Below, one piece after another: positions 54,231-62,259 of a stretch of 64,000 bases of DNA. The stretch is from Novosphingobium guangzhouense (GTDB lineage: Bacteria > Pseudomonadota > Alphaproteobacteria > Sphingomonadales > Sphingomonadaceae). The DNA lies in the NCBI RefSeq assembly GCF_002896965.1, contig NZ_LYMM01000038.1:1-64000 (forward strand), read 5' to 3'. The position numbers and the translations under genes are program-made. The notes below the pieces were generated by a model that saw only the letters and a list, made by a program, of their open reading frames with translations, did no database searches and was not told where the DNA came from. The first letter of the stretch is position 1; each line of letters begins with the position of its first letter.

Positions 54231-54254
54231 CCTCCCCGAGCTTGCTTGGGGAGG
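54231..54254. terminator. terminator-like hairpin after the RelA/SpoT gene
   Basis: CCTCCCC / GGGGAGG arms with a 10-base loop between the converging RelA/SpoT and DUF1905 genes. It shares the CCTCCCCGA core with the hairpin at 15963. Confidence 0.65.
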
Positions 54255-54259
54255 GCCGC

Positions 54260-54586
54260 TCAGAACGTCAGCGAAACGTCGACGTCATCGCCTTCGCCGA
54301 TACCCTCGGCCTTGCGCACGGCGGCCTTGACCGGCAGCAGCCAGCCGCCGTCAGACTTGCTGGGGAACACGGAAGTCGCAAAGTCGGTCCCGCCGATCCG
54401 CGCCTTGACCTTGAGCGATCCGAACCCGCGCGCCGAGCCTTCCAGCTTGCGCATGATCGCGGTGCCCGAAAGCGCCTCTCCTGCCGCGCCGTCGATGGTG
54501 AGGAAGTGCCAGGTGCCGTTGTTCGCCCCGCCGGTCCAGCGCCACAGGCGGCCGGTGTGGTGCAGATGCTCGCTATACGTGCTCAT
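54260..54586 (-). CDS. DUF1905 domain protein
   Basis: A 108-residue DUF1905 protein: GTWHFLTIDGAAGEAL, GFGSLKVKARIGGTDFATS and the terminal GEGDDVDVSLTF. The family is a small beta-barrel fold found alone or fused to other stress-related domains; its function is unknown. It overlaps the PPIase gene by 4 bases and thus is second in that operon. Confidence 0.85.
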   Translation of the reverse strand: MSTYSEHLHHTGRLWRWTGGANNGTWHFLTIDGAAGEALSGTAIMRKLEGSARGFGSLKVKARIGGTDFATSVFPSKSDGGWLLPVKAAVRKAEGIGEGDDVDVSLTF

Positions 54587-55560
54587 CGCTTTGCCACTCG
54601 GATCGGCACCGGCGTGTTGCAGATATCCACGCCGCCCGCGGGCTGGATGTAGAAGCTGTCCTTCCGGTTTGCCCGCTTGTTGACATAGGCTGCGAAGCTG
54701 GCGCTTTCGGTGGAGAGGTATTCGTAAGCGGGCAGGTTCGCCACGTCGCTACCCATCCGCACCGAGACGATCGGTGTGCGCTCTCCCGGCGTTTCGTAGA
54801 AGCCCAGCGTGCCCGTTCCGCGCGGCAGCGAGGACAAGTGCTCCATCCCCGCGATGATCCGCCCGACGAGCGCGATGTTGCGGTCCAGCTGGCGCGGCGC
54901 CTGTCCGATCACGGTATAAAGCTCCGCCCCGGTGCCGGTATCGGGCGAAAGATTTCGGCCAACGCCGACCATGCCGTAGCAGTGGACGGGCCAGCCGGTG
55001 CGCCCGTCGGTAGCGAGGGGCCAGCCCTGATCGAACACGGTAAGGCCGCCACGCAGATAGGAATCCGGATTGGTCGGAATGCTCGCGGTTCGGCTGGCCT
55101 CTTCCTGGCTGCGTTGCATGAATTTCGAAAGTAGGCGCTCGTCGAGCCGCGCAACGTAGTCCTGCTCGGTCGGCTTGGCTAATCCGCCGGGCAACGCCCT
55201 GGCCTTCCCCGGCGTCTCGCCATCGGGATCGCCCCATTGCACGACGTAATTGTCCTGAACCCGCACTACCGCGATCCCGTCGAACCAGTGCGCGGCGACC
55301 AGCTTGCGGATATTGCCGACCCAACCTTGCGAGAACGGTGCGGGCATCAGCTGGATCACCACCCGCCGCGCGCTGCCTTTGGCATCGGGCGTCAAATCCA
55401 TGACCATCAGGTCGCCCGGCGCGATACGCTGCCAGTCTGAGGCAGGGGCGGCATCAATGACATCGTTGGGGGTGACAGGGGACGTTACGGGGGCCTTGTC
55501 GGCCGCCAACGCGGGGACAGACAGGGCCGCAAGCGTGAGCGAGGCGAAGAAAGTGCGCAT
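54583..55560 (-). CDS. secreted cyclophilin-type peptidyl-prolyl isomerase
   Basis: A 325-residue protein with a signal peptide (TFFASLTLAALSVPALAADK) and a divergent cyclophilin domain: LVAAHWFDGIAVVRVQDNYV, VQWGDPDGETPGKAR, and YTVIGQAPRQLDRNIALVGR near the C-terminal part (usual F-x-x-x-G-x-V-x-x-G). Insertions relative to the short cyclophilins suggest a specialised envelope folding factor. Overlaps DUF1905; the tRNA-Ser gene follows upstream in the opposite direction. Confidence 0.8.
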   Translation of the reverse strand: MRTFFASLTLAALSVPALAADKAPVTSPVTPNDVIDAAPASDWQRIAPGDLMVMDLTPDAKGSARRVVIQLMPAPFSQGWVGNIRKLVAAHWFDGIAVVRVQDNYVVQWGDPDGETPGKARALPGGLAKPTEQDYVARLDERLLSKFMQRSQEEASRTASIPTNPDSYLRGGLTVFDQGWPLATDGRTGWPVHCYGMVGVGRNLSPDTGTGAELYTVIGQAPRQLDRNIALVGRIIAGMEHLSSLPRGTGTLGFYETPGERTPIVSVRMGSDVANLPAYEYLSTESASFAAYVNKRANRKDSFYIQPAGGVDICNTPVPIRVAKR

Positions 55561-55638
55561 GAACGCTTCATGCCATCACCACACCGCTTGCGAAACCCTC
55601 CGCGACTCGCTAGTGGCCGCCTCCTTACCAGTGCATGC

Positions 55639-55729
55639 GGAGCGGTGGCCGAGTGGTCGAAGGCGCTCGCCTGGAAAGTGAGTATACGTCAAAAGCGTAT
55701 CGAGGGTTCGAATCCCTCCCGCTCCGCCA
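55639..55729 (+). tRNA. tRNA-Ser (anticodon GGA), target of the integrated element
   Basis: A 91-base class II tRNA with acceptor GGAGCGG / CCGCTCC, discriminator G, encoded CCA, the long variable arm of serine tRNAs, a TPsiC arm GGGTTCGAATCCC and an anticodon loop CTGGAAA giving GGA (UCC/UCU). The tyrosine recombinase gene begins 150 bases downstream, as in tRNA-targeted integrative elements. Confidence 0.95.
55701..55729. other. likely attachment-site core at the tRNA 3' end
   Basis: The 3' end of tRNA-Ser, TPsiC arm through CCA, is the usual integration core for P4-type integrases. The matching copy expected at the far end of the element is outside the window, so only the position supports this. 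Confidence 0.45.
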
Positions 55730-55881
55730 GCAGCTAGTCTGCAAACTTCCTTAAACGTCTGATTTCAGCCATTTTTGAGCGCTTCGGCGTGTGCGCTGTG
55801 TCTGCTATTGTCCTCGTTTGTTCTCGTGCATCGGCTCTGCCATATGGCATGATCTATGGTACGCGATTCGGGGAGTATGGT

Positions 55882-57222
55882 ATGGGCTCGCTGAGCGACG
55901 CGAAGGTTCGCAACGCCAAGGGCACCGGGGAAGCCTACAAGCTTTCGGACGGCGAGCAGCTTTATCTGCACGTCTCCCCCGTTGGCGGTCGCGCGTGGCG
56001 CATGAATTACCAGTTCGGCCGCAATGCCAAGGGCAAGCCGGTGCAGAAGACGCTGACGATCGGGCGCTATCCGGCGATTTCCCTGAAAGATGCGCGGGAC
56101 GCGAGGGATCGGGCCAAGGAACTTTTAGCAAAGGGCGTGGAGCCCCGACCAATCGATTTGTTCGAAAGGGCTCCTGCAGAGGCCGATATGCGCCCGACAT
56201 TCAAGGACGTCGGCCAAGCATGGCACAAGCTGCAGACGGGGCGCTGGTCGAAGGTGCATGCGCAGGATGTGGCCGATTGCCTGGACAAGGCGGTGTACCC
56301 GGTGTTGGGCCATCGAGCGATCGAGGATATCGAGGCGCCGGAGGTGTTGGGGCTGTTGCAAAGGATCGTGGATGGGGGAGCGATCGAGACGGCACATCGG
56401 ACGCGGCAGCGGATCAGCGCCATCTTCGTATACGCCATCGCCAAGGGGCAGGCGCAGCGGGATCCGGCAGCCAGCCTCGCAATTGCGTTGCCGAAGAAGC
56501 CGAAGGCCAAGCCGCAACCGGCAATCACCGATCTGGATGCCCTTCGACAGATGCTTGTATGTGCCGAGGCAGAGCGGTGTCGTGCATCGACCAAGCTTGC
56601 GCTTAGGCTTCTGGCCCTGACGGCGGTACGGCCGAATGAATTGCATGCTGCACGTTGGTGCGAGTTCGAGGATCTGGACGGAAAGATGCCACTATGGCGC
56701 ATACCCGCCCACCGAATGAAGGGCGACGCGGATAGGAAAGGGGAGGAAAGCGGGGATCACCTTGTCCCGTTGGCTCCGCAAGCGGTAGACGTGCTGCGCG
56801 CAATGATTTCCCTGACCGGCGACATTGATCTTGTGTTTCCGTCCGATCGCCATGCCCACCGGCCTATGAGCGAAAATACCTTACGGGCATTGCTAATCCG
56901 GGCGGGATATTACCAGCGGCACGTTCCGCATGGGTTCCGATCTGCCTTCTCGACGATCATGAATGAACGGGTAGAGCGCGAATGGAAGGCGGCCGGGCAC
57001 ACTGGCGCGTCGCCCGATCGAGCGATCATCGATCTAATGCTGGCGCACGTTCCTGCCAACAAGGTCGAGGGCGCCTATAATCGGGCAGCCTATATGCCGC
57101 GCAGACGCGAAATCGCAGAGGAATGGGCCAGCCTGCTAATCGTGGATATGTGGCCGGCAGGGATGCACATTGGTCAGCCCATGCGATTTGCGGCGACCGG
57201 GCCGGGCAAACCCGGTCGCTGA
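55882..57222 (+). CDS. P4-type tyrosine integrase
   Basis: A 446-residue tyrosine recombinase with an N-terminal DUF4102 arm-binding domain (LSDAKVRNAKGTGEAYKLSD, LTIGRYPAISLKDARDARDR). Catalytic residues: Arg in LLALTAVRPNEL near residue 249, the HxxR in VPHGFRSAFSTI near residue 349 and the Tyr in YNRAAYMP near residue 400. It should integrate the element at tRNA-Ser. The start is the ATG at 55882. It converges with alpA, four bases apart. Confidence 0.93.
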   Translation: MGSLSDAKVRNAKGTGEAYKLSDGEQLYLHVSPVGGRAWRMNYQFGRNAKGKPVQKTLTIGRYPAISLKDARDARDRAKELLAKGVEPRPIDLFERAPAEADMRPTFKDVGQAWHKLQTGRWSKVHAQDVADCLDKAVYPVLGHRAIEDIEAPEVLGLLQRIVDGGAIETAHRTRQRISAIFVYAIAKGQAQRDPAASLAIALPKKPKAKPQPAITDLDALRQMLVCAEAERCRASTKLALRLLALTAVRPNELHAARWCEFEDLDGKMPLWRIPAHRMKGDADRKGEESGDHLVPLAPQAVDVLRAMISLTGDIDLVFPSDRHAHRPMSENTLRALLIRAGYYQRHVPHGFRSAFSTIMNERVEREWKAAGHTGASPDRAIIDLMLAHVPANKVEGAYNRAAYMPRRREIAEEWASLLIVDMWPAGMHIGQPMRFAATGPGKPGR

Positions 57223-57226
57223 GAGA

Positions 57227-57415
57227 TTATGTGGCGACGCGACGCGTCCAGGCATCTACTTCGCTCTCGACCCATCGTACGCAGCGGTGGCCGAGTTTGC
57301 GCTGCGCGGGGAAGTCACCGCGCGACATTAGGGTGTAAATGTGCGCGCGGGACAGCGAAGTTCGATCCATGACCTCGCTGATTTTCAGGAGCCTTTCGGG
57401 CTGTTGAGTAGTCAC
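57227..57415 (-). CDS. AlpA-family phage transcriptional regulator
   Basis: A 62-residue AlpA/MerR-fold DNA-binding protein: LLKISEVMDRTSLSRAHIYT with a winged-helix/HTH and DFPAQRKLGHRCVRWVESEV. AlpA-type proteins control excision or integrase expression in P4-like elements. GTG start, followed directly by the converging integrase. It closes the leftward operon. Confidence 0.85.
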   Translation of the reverse strand: MTTQQPERLLKISEVMDRTSLSRAHIYTLMSRGDFPAQRKLGHRCVRWVESEVDAWTRRVAT

Positions 57416-57554
57416 GCCGCCATTTTCCTTTCTGCCTTGGTCGCGATCTTGCTGCGAGGTGAACCCAGAAGGTCAGCGCGAACGGTGTTCCTCGGGAATC
57501 ACGCGCGGGCGGGCAGTTCTTGACGCTCTTCAACGTGGCGGGGCGCTTCGTCAT
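57315..57554 (-). CDS. small basic phage ORF, overlapping alpA (doubtful)
   Basis: A 79-residue basic frame starting MTKRPATLKSVKNC by ATGA overlap with the preceding gene, which suggests translation. It overlaps alpA by 100 bases in another frame and its C-terminal half looks non-coding. It may be real but shorter. No family recognised. Confidence 0.25.
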   Translation of the reverse strand: MTKRPATLKSVKNCPPARDSRGTPFALTFWVHLAARSRPRQKGKWRRDYSTARKAPENQRGHGSNFAVPRAHLHPNVAR

Positions 57555-57769
57555 GCCACACCGTCCTGACGCACGGCGGGGCCAAGGCGGTTGCGGGCGC
57601 GCAGGTCGCGCTGGCGATCGGCGCGCTTCGTTATTCCGGTGGTGATCTCGTTGAAGCGGCGATCGTTGATCAGCTGGTGGGCGTATAGTGCCTCTGCGCA
57701 GACGCGCAGGCGCTCTTCCACGGTGTCGTCCGTCCAGTCGTTGGCGGGTTCGAGGTAGAGGAACCTCAT
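57551..57769 (-). CDS. phage hypothetical protein
   Basis: A 72-residue protein, MRFLYLEPANDWTDDTVEER, helical and acidic in its first half and basic at the end. It overlaps the preceding gene (57766) by 4 bases, so it is co-translated in the leftward operon. No family recognised. Confidence 0.55.
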   Translation of the reverse strand: MRFLYLEPANDWTDDTVEERLRVCAEALYAHQLINDRRFNEITTGITKRADRQRDLRARNRLGPAVRQDGVA

Positions 57770-57963
57770 CGGCTTTCTCCTTTCGCGCTGGCGAGCGCGT
57801 GCGCGATGATGAACGGGATCATCATAATGGCGGCGATCAGGAACAGGGCGCGGGTGGCGCCTTTGATGGCCATATCGATGCGGTGATCACGGCAGGCGCG
57901 CGGGGCGCAGGCCCTGCACGTACAGCCAAGCGGATGGACGGTATCCATGCGGTGGCGGCGCAT
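57766..57963 (-). CDS. small cysteine-containing membrane protein of the element
   Basis: A 65-residue protein. An N-terminal cysteine cluster (HPLGCTCRACAPRACRDHR, possibly metal-binding) is followed by a single membrane helix (ALFLIAAIMMIPFIIAHALA). Its start shares a base with the GapR-like stop (TGATG). No family recognised. Confidence 0.55.
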   Translation of the reverse strand: MRRHRMDTVHPLGCTCRACAPRACRDHRIDMAIKGATRALFLIAAIMMIPFIIAHALASAKGESR

Positions 57964-58205
57964 CAGTCGATCCCCAGTGCGGACTTGTAGGTATCGAGGA
58001 TCATGTCCAGTTCGCGCCGGTTTTCCGGCAGCATGCGCCGGATCTTCACGATCTGCTTCATGGCGGGGACGTCGTAACCGACCGCCTTTGCCTCGTTGTA
58101 GACATCGCGGATGTCGTCGCTGATGCCCTTCTTCTCTTCTTCCAGGCGCTCGATCCGCTCGATCAGCAGCCGCAGGCGATCTTCGGGGCCGTTGGTTTCG
58201 GACAT
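57963..58205 (-). CDS. GapR/DUF2312-family nucleoid-associated protein
   Basis: An 80-residue all-helical protein: RLRLLIERIERLEEEKKGIS, DVYNEAKAVGYDVPAMKQIV and the terminal RRELDMILDTYKSALG. This matches the GapR (DUF2312) family, which in Caulobacter clamps overtwisted DNA as a tetramer and stimulates topoisomerases. Here the gene is carried by the mobile element beside its replication primase, so it may serve replication of the element. Family assignment is strong. Confidence 0.85.
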   Translation of the reverse strand: MSETNGPEDRLRLLIERIERLEEEKKGISDDIRDVYNEAKAVGYDVPAMKQIVKIRRMLPENRRELDMILDTYKSALGID

Positions 58206-58220
58206 GGGAATTCCTTGAGG

Positions 58221-58724
58221 TCAGGCGGCGCGCTGGTTGGCGCTGCGCGGGTTGGTTGAAGGCTGGGTGTTGGCCGGGCGGGGCTGGAATTTCTTGCGCT
58301 TGATCTGATCGCACAGGGTGCAGATCTCGGGATCGTGGGCCGACCATGTGCAGTCGAGGCCCTCGGTATCCAGTTGAGTAGACCACTCGTCCCATCCGCA
58401 GGCCCGGCACAGGCGCGGGTGCTGTTCGGGCGGGGTGTCGCACAGCTGGCGGTAAACTGTGCCGTTGAGGCGGTATGAGCGGGACATGTCCCACAGGCGC
58501 TTCACTCGGAAGCCCACGGCCTCGATCTGGCGCATGTTGCGCTCGACGTCGGCCTGATGTTCATCATGGTGCCAGAACGGGCGCGATGCTTCCTCGATCG
58601 TCTTGCCAGCGGCGAGACGGCGCATCCGGATGTAGTCCCATGGCATGACCGGCGCGGGGAGCGGTGGCGGCGGCATAGCCTCGGGATCATCCAGCATGGA
58701 CAGCAGCGAAGGTACGGTACGCAT
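58221..58724 (-). CDS. phage protein with HTH-like and cysteine motifs
   Basis: A 167-residue protein: an HTH-like helix region IRMRRLAAGKTIEEASRPFW, helical middle and a cysteine-rich part CRACGWDEW ... CTLCDQIKRKK that could bind zinc. Function unknown. It lies between the primase and the GapR-like gene in the leftward operon. Confidence 0.55.
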   Translation of the reverse strand: MRTVPSLLSMLDDPEAMPPPPLPAPVMPWDYIRMRRLAAGKTIEEASRPFWHHDEHQADVERNMRQIEAVGFRVKRLWDMSRSYRLNGTVYRQLCDTPPEQHPRLCRACGWDEWSTQLDTEGLDCTWSAHDPEICTLCDQIKRKKFQPRPANTQPSTNPRSANQRAA

Positions 58725-58741
58725 GATCGTCCTTTCGATTT

Positions 58742-61471
58742 TCAGGATTTGCGGTGACCGGCGGCGCGGCTGCGGTCTTCGAAGACCCAGCAGCGGACGG
58801 CGCCGACATTGTCGTTTCGCGAATTGACCGCAGTGACTTCGACGAAGCGGCGGTTCTTCGAGGTTTTCAGCGCGCGGATGAGTTCGGCGTGGGTGGGCAG
58901 CGCCAAGCGCTTGTCGGCGCAGCGGGCCTCCATCTCGTTCAGGCGGACGGCGATCAGGCCTTCGTCGTGGCGGCGATGGTGGTTGATGTGGCCGACAGTG
59001 GCGACCCGGTCTTCGTTCTCTTCGAGGTAGTCGAAGCGCTCCCAGAACAGGCTGACCACAGGGTCTTCGCTGTTGACGGCAGTCTGCCGCGTCGTGGCAA
59101 TCTCGACGACAAAGCGGGCCGTCGCGGCCTGCTGGTCATCTGTCAGCGGCACGATGGTGCGCATAGCGTCCAGAAACGCGAGCAGCTGACCATGCGTCTT
59201 AGCCAGACGGTTGGTGCGGATCGCGGGCATGCCCAGCAATTCAGCTTCATACTGCGCGAAGGCCTGTCGGAAGCGGGCCAGAACCTCGCCCTCGCGCTTC
59301 GTGGCGTGGACGATGAAGCCGGACACCTTCTCGATCGGCCACTGTTCAAGCTTCTCGGCTGCGACCTTGGTATCTGGCGACCAGCCCGACATGTCGAAGC
59401 CGAGCGACATGATACGTTCCAGCACTGCTCGCGAGGCATTCACCGGCTCGTTCTGCTCGATGATTATGGCGCCACGGAAAGGCGGCTCGAACGTCTCCAT
59501 GCCGCCGTTCTTGACGCCGCGTGAGCGCACCGACCGGCCGTTGTAGGCGGTTTTCAGTTCTTCCCACTCGAACCGCTTGGCGTGGCTGGCCTCTTCCCGG
59601 CGGTCGCCTTCGATCAGGACGACGGGCAGGTTACCGACCTTGCCGAGGTTGCGCGCCATGGCGGCGGGCGTGGCCTTGGCAGGGTCGAAGCCCTCGTAGT
59701 TCTCACGCCCCAGCAGCTTCCAAAGGAACTCCACCAGCGTGGTTTTGCCGGTGCCGGGCAGGCCGTGCATTTCGAGGAACGGGAAGCTCTTCATTTCGGC
59801 CCGGACCTGCTCGGCGAACAGGGAGGCGAAGTAGAAGGTCAGGCAGACGATGCCCTTGGCGCCGTAGGCGGTCCAGAGATGCGGGAGCCAGCTGACGTCC
59901 AGCTGATCCGCGTCATAGTCGATATCGAGCAGCTTTTCCGACGTGCCCAGCTTGAGGGCCTTCTTGCCGATCTGGAAGAACTCGTTCTCATTGGGCTTAT
60001 AGACGCGGCCACCGGCGACGGCGATCGGGCCGAAGACGTAGGTCTGCGAATCACGGCAATAGCCGGTGAAGCCGAGCGGGCGGACGTCGGGCAGGTCAGG
60101 GGTCTGCTGCTGCAGGATGCGGGTCAGCTGAAGGCCGCTGCCGGTCCAGACGCCACCAAAGGCGAACAGGCGATCTTCGAAGTTCGATGCCTTGCGTAGC
60201 TGGGCGGCGGTGAAATCGCCCTTCACCGACGGACGCTTACCGCTGGGATAGCTGATGTTGAGATAGAACTTGGTCTCGTCGGTCGCCTCGTCCCGCTGCC
60301 GATACAGGACGCGGAAGGCGCAGTTGGCGATCTCCTCGACCGAAAGCGCCTCAAGCGAGGCCTTCTCGCGGATTGCGGCTTCTTCGTCCTTGTCGATCTC
60401 CTTCAACTCGCGGGTGCGGCCCCGGCGGTATTCGTCAATCTTCTCCTGTACGACCGCTATGTCGATCGAGCACCAGTACGTGCGGTTGCCGAAGGTGAAG
60501 TGGAAGCTGTTCCAGCGGTGCTTGTCCCAGATTAGGAACGCTTTTTCCTGCGCATTTGCAGCGAGGAGCACCTTGCCGTGCCAAAGGTATTCGGCCCGGT
60601 CCGCTTCGCCCAGGCGGTCGAAGCCGAGCAGGTCATTCCAGTCGAGTTCCTTGCCGCTTTCATCCTCGCCCATGGGCTGGGCGGCGGTAGCGTCCCATCC
60701 TTCCTTCGTCGCCTTCTCCACGAAATCGCGGCTCGCCTTGGTGCCGGCTGCGCCTACGTCGAAGGCGAAGACGATCTTGGGCTTGCGGTACGGGGTGTCC
60801 GATGCGGCGATGTGGGTGCGCAGCTGACGTAGGAACTCAGCCGGGTAGTTGTTGCTCGACATCGTCGAGGCGGCGCGCTGTCCGGCCTGCTCCAGCGCCC
60901 ATGCGTTGAAGATGCCTTCGGCGAACCAGATGCTGGGCGCGTTGGCCATGTCCTCTATCGACACGTCGGGTCGCTGCCACGCCTGCCCCTTGTAGGTCTT
61001 GCCGGGCGCGAAGCGGGCCTTGCGGTCGAACCGGCCGGGCTGGTCGATCAGGCGTTCCCACCAGCTACCGCCGGGGAGCGGGAAGCGGACCGTGGCCGAT
61101 CCGATCCGGCGCGCCTCGTCGCGATAATATTCCTGCGAATATGCGTCGCGCATGCCGAGCAGGTTGAGCCGCCGTGCGTCGCTGAGATAGGCATCCGCTG
61201 CGGCGGTGGGGTTCTCAGGCGTCGCCTTGAAGCGGTTCGACCACGTATCGAAAATCTCGGGATAGAGATCGCGGGAAGATCCCTGCCAACCGCACTTGTT
61301 GGTGCGTTCGCAACTCATCACCCATGGGTTCTGCTCATGGGTGAATACGGAATGCTCGTTGCAATCCGGGCACTTGCCTTGGCGCAGCCATGTGCCGGTC
61401 TGCTTCTTCCATTTGAAGTCGGCCTTGAGCAGGGGCAGCAAAGCCCGGCGGATGTCTTCGCGCATGTCCAT
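58742..61471 (-). CDS. Toprim primase-helicase (replication protein)
   Basis: A 909-residue protein. N-terminal zinc ribbon (Cys34, Cys37, Cys54, Cys60), Toprim domain (PSIWFAEGIFNAWALEQAG with Glu185, then IVFAFDVGAAGTKASRDF with Asp238), then an ATPase: Walker A GLPGTGKTTLVEF near residue 572. It is probably the origin-binding primase-helicase that replicates the element, comparable in layout to P4 alpha protein. In the Toprim site the second Asp (DxD) is replaced by Gly (FDVG). Confidence 0.85.
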   Translation of the reverse strand: MDMREDIRRALLPLLKADFKWKKQTGTWLRQGKCPDCNEHSVFTHEQNPWVMSCERTNKCGWQGSSRDLYPEIFDTWSNRFKATPENPTAAADAYLSDARRLNLLGMRDAYSQEYYRDEARRIGSATVRFPLPGGSWWERLIDQPGRFDRKARFAPGKTYKGQAWQRPDVSIEDMANAPSIWFAEGIFNAWALEQAGQRAASTMSSNNYPAEFLRQLRTHIAASDTPYRKPKIVFAFDVGAAGTKASRDFVEKATKEGWDATAAQPMGEDESGKELDWNDLLGFDRLGEADRAEYLWHGKVLLAANAQEKAFLIWDKHRWNSFHFTFGNRTYWCSIDIAVVQEKIDEYRRGRTRELKEIDKDEEAAIREKASLEALSVEEIANCAFRVLYRQRDEATDETKFYLNISYPSGKRPSVKGDFTAAQLRKASNFEDRLFAFGGVWTGSGLQLTRILQQQTPDLPDVRPLGFTGYCRDSQTYVFGPIAVAGGRVYKPNENEFFQIGKKALKLGTSEKLLDIDYDADQLDVSWLPHLWTAYGAKGIVCLTFYFASLFAEQVRAEMKSFPFLEMHGLPGTGKTTLVEFLWKLLGRENYEGFDPAKATPAAMARNLGKVGNLPVVLIEGDRREEASHAKRFEWEELKTAYNGRSVRSRGVKNGGMETFEPPFRGAIIIEQNEPVNASRAVLERIMSLGFDMSGWSPDTKVAAEKLEQWPIEKVSGFIVHATKREGEVLARFRQAFAQYEAELLGMPAIRTNRLAKTHGQLLAFLDAMRTIVPLTDDQQAATARFVVEIATTRQTAVNSEDPVVSLFWERFDYLEENEDRVATVGHINHHRRHDEGLIAVRLNEMEARCADKRLALPTHAELIRALKTSKNRRFVEVTAVNSRNDNVGAVRCWVFEDRSRAAGHRKS

Positions 61472-61474
61472 GGA

Positions 61475-61654
61475 TCAGGCTCCGATCTGCAGGACGGCAT
61501 CGGCGCGGGAGCGCGCTTCGTCGGCGCCGCGCTGCCAGAAGACGCGGCGCTTCGAATGGGGGCCGTAGGGATTGGTGGCGGGGCGACCGTCGCGGAACTT
61601 CTCTGCGATCACCGCGTCGCGGCCTTCTCGCATCAGCTGGGAAATCTGGATCAC
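61475..61654 (-). CDS. Rmf/CrpP-like small protein
   Basis: A 59-residue protein with GTG start: EGRDAVIAEKFRDGRPATNP followed by RRVFWQRGADEARSRADA. The pattern ExG...NPY...W..G..EA is the ribosome-modulation-factor/CrpP type often encoded by phages. Rmf dimerises ribosomes; phage members may modulate translation or other host processes. It overlaps the gene at 61651 (GTGA). Confidence 0.7.
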   Translation of the reverse strand: MIQISQLMREGRDAVIAEKFRDGRPATNPYGPHSKRRVFWQRGADEARSRADAVLQIGA

Positions 61655-61854
61655 GGCAGCATCACCCAAGCGAAGGCGAAGGCTTCCAGCAGCGTCGGGG
61701 TCAAGCAGAACAGCGCGATGGTGTCGCGGCGAATGTCGTATGGCAGGCTGCGCCACAGATCGCGCCATGCGGCCAGGAGAGACGGTGATGAGCCCGATTG
61801 TCGGCGTGGCTGCTGGAGCGCTGCGCCGAAGTGGCTATGGTTGGTGAGATGCAT
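61651..61854 (-). CDS. phage hypothetical protein
   Basis: A 67-residue protein, MHLTNHSHFGAALQQPRRQS, with a hydrophobic C-terminal half (IALFCLTPTLLEAFAFAWVM) that could be a membrane helix. GGAG at a suitable spacing precedes the start. It overlaps the Rmf-like gene. Function unknown. Confidence 0.45.
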   Translation of the reverse strand: MHLTNHSHFGAALQQPRRQSGSSPSLLAAWRDLWRSLPYDIRRDTIALFCLTPTLLEAFAFAWVMLP

Positions 61855-61939
61855 GGAGAGGCTCCGGTAAGTAGGCAAAGCTGGGGCGTTCCCGGAAGCG
61901 AGCCGGGTTCGAAGGCATCAAAATCAGGAAGTCAGTTGG

Positions 61940-61970
61940 GCGCGGCCGTCAGTTCAGGTGACGGCCGCGC
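61940..61970 (-). terminator. terminator-like hairpin at the end of the ogr-like gene
   Basis: A perfect 12-bp inverted repeat, GCGCGGCCGTCA / TGACGGCCGCGC, with a 7-base loop, overlapping the stop codon of the Ogr-like gene. It lies inside the leftward operon, so it could attenuate transcription toward the replication genes. Confidence 0.65.
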
Positions 61971-62259
61971 TTGATTTCGGTTTGTCGGGTGGACCGTCAT
62001 CGTTGGCTGCGCGATCGTTCGCTGCTTCACGCCACGTCGTCATCGGCAACTTGTGCTTGGGCGCCGGGTAGCGGCTGGGCTTCGTGGTCCGGGTGGCGGT
62101 CATCTCCACCACGAACTGATGCCCGCATGCATCAGGATTGCGGCAGGTGAAGTAGACCTCACGGAAGGTGAGGCTTGTCTTGCCTGCCGACCGCGCAAAT
62201 GCCCGGCCTCCGCAAGCCGGACAGCACACATGTGGAAGTTGGATCGGACGCCCCGACAT
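61954..62259 (-). CDS. Ogr/Delta-like zinc-finger late activator
   Basis: A 101-residue protein with the Ogr/Delta zinc finger: PHVCCPACGGRAFARSAG and FREVYFTCRNPDACGHQFVV (four cysteines), and a basic tail. In P2 and P4, Ogr and Delta activate late transcription of the helper or of the satellite itself. It is translationally coupled to the upstream gene (TAATG). Confidence 0.8.
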   Translation of the reverse strand: MSGRPIQLPHVCCPACGGRAFARSAGKTSLTFREVYFTCRNPDACGHQFVVEMTATRTTKPSRYPAPKHKLPMTTWREAANDRAANDDGPPDKPKSSAAVT

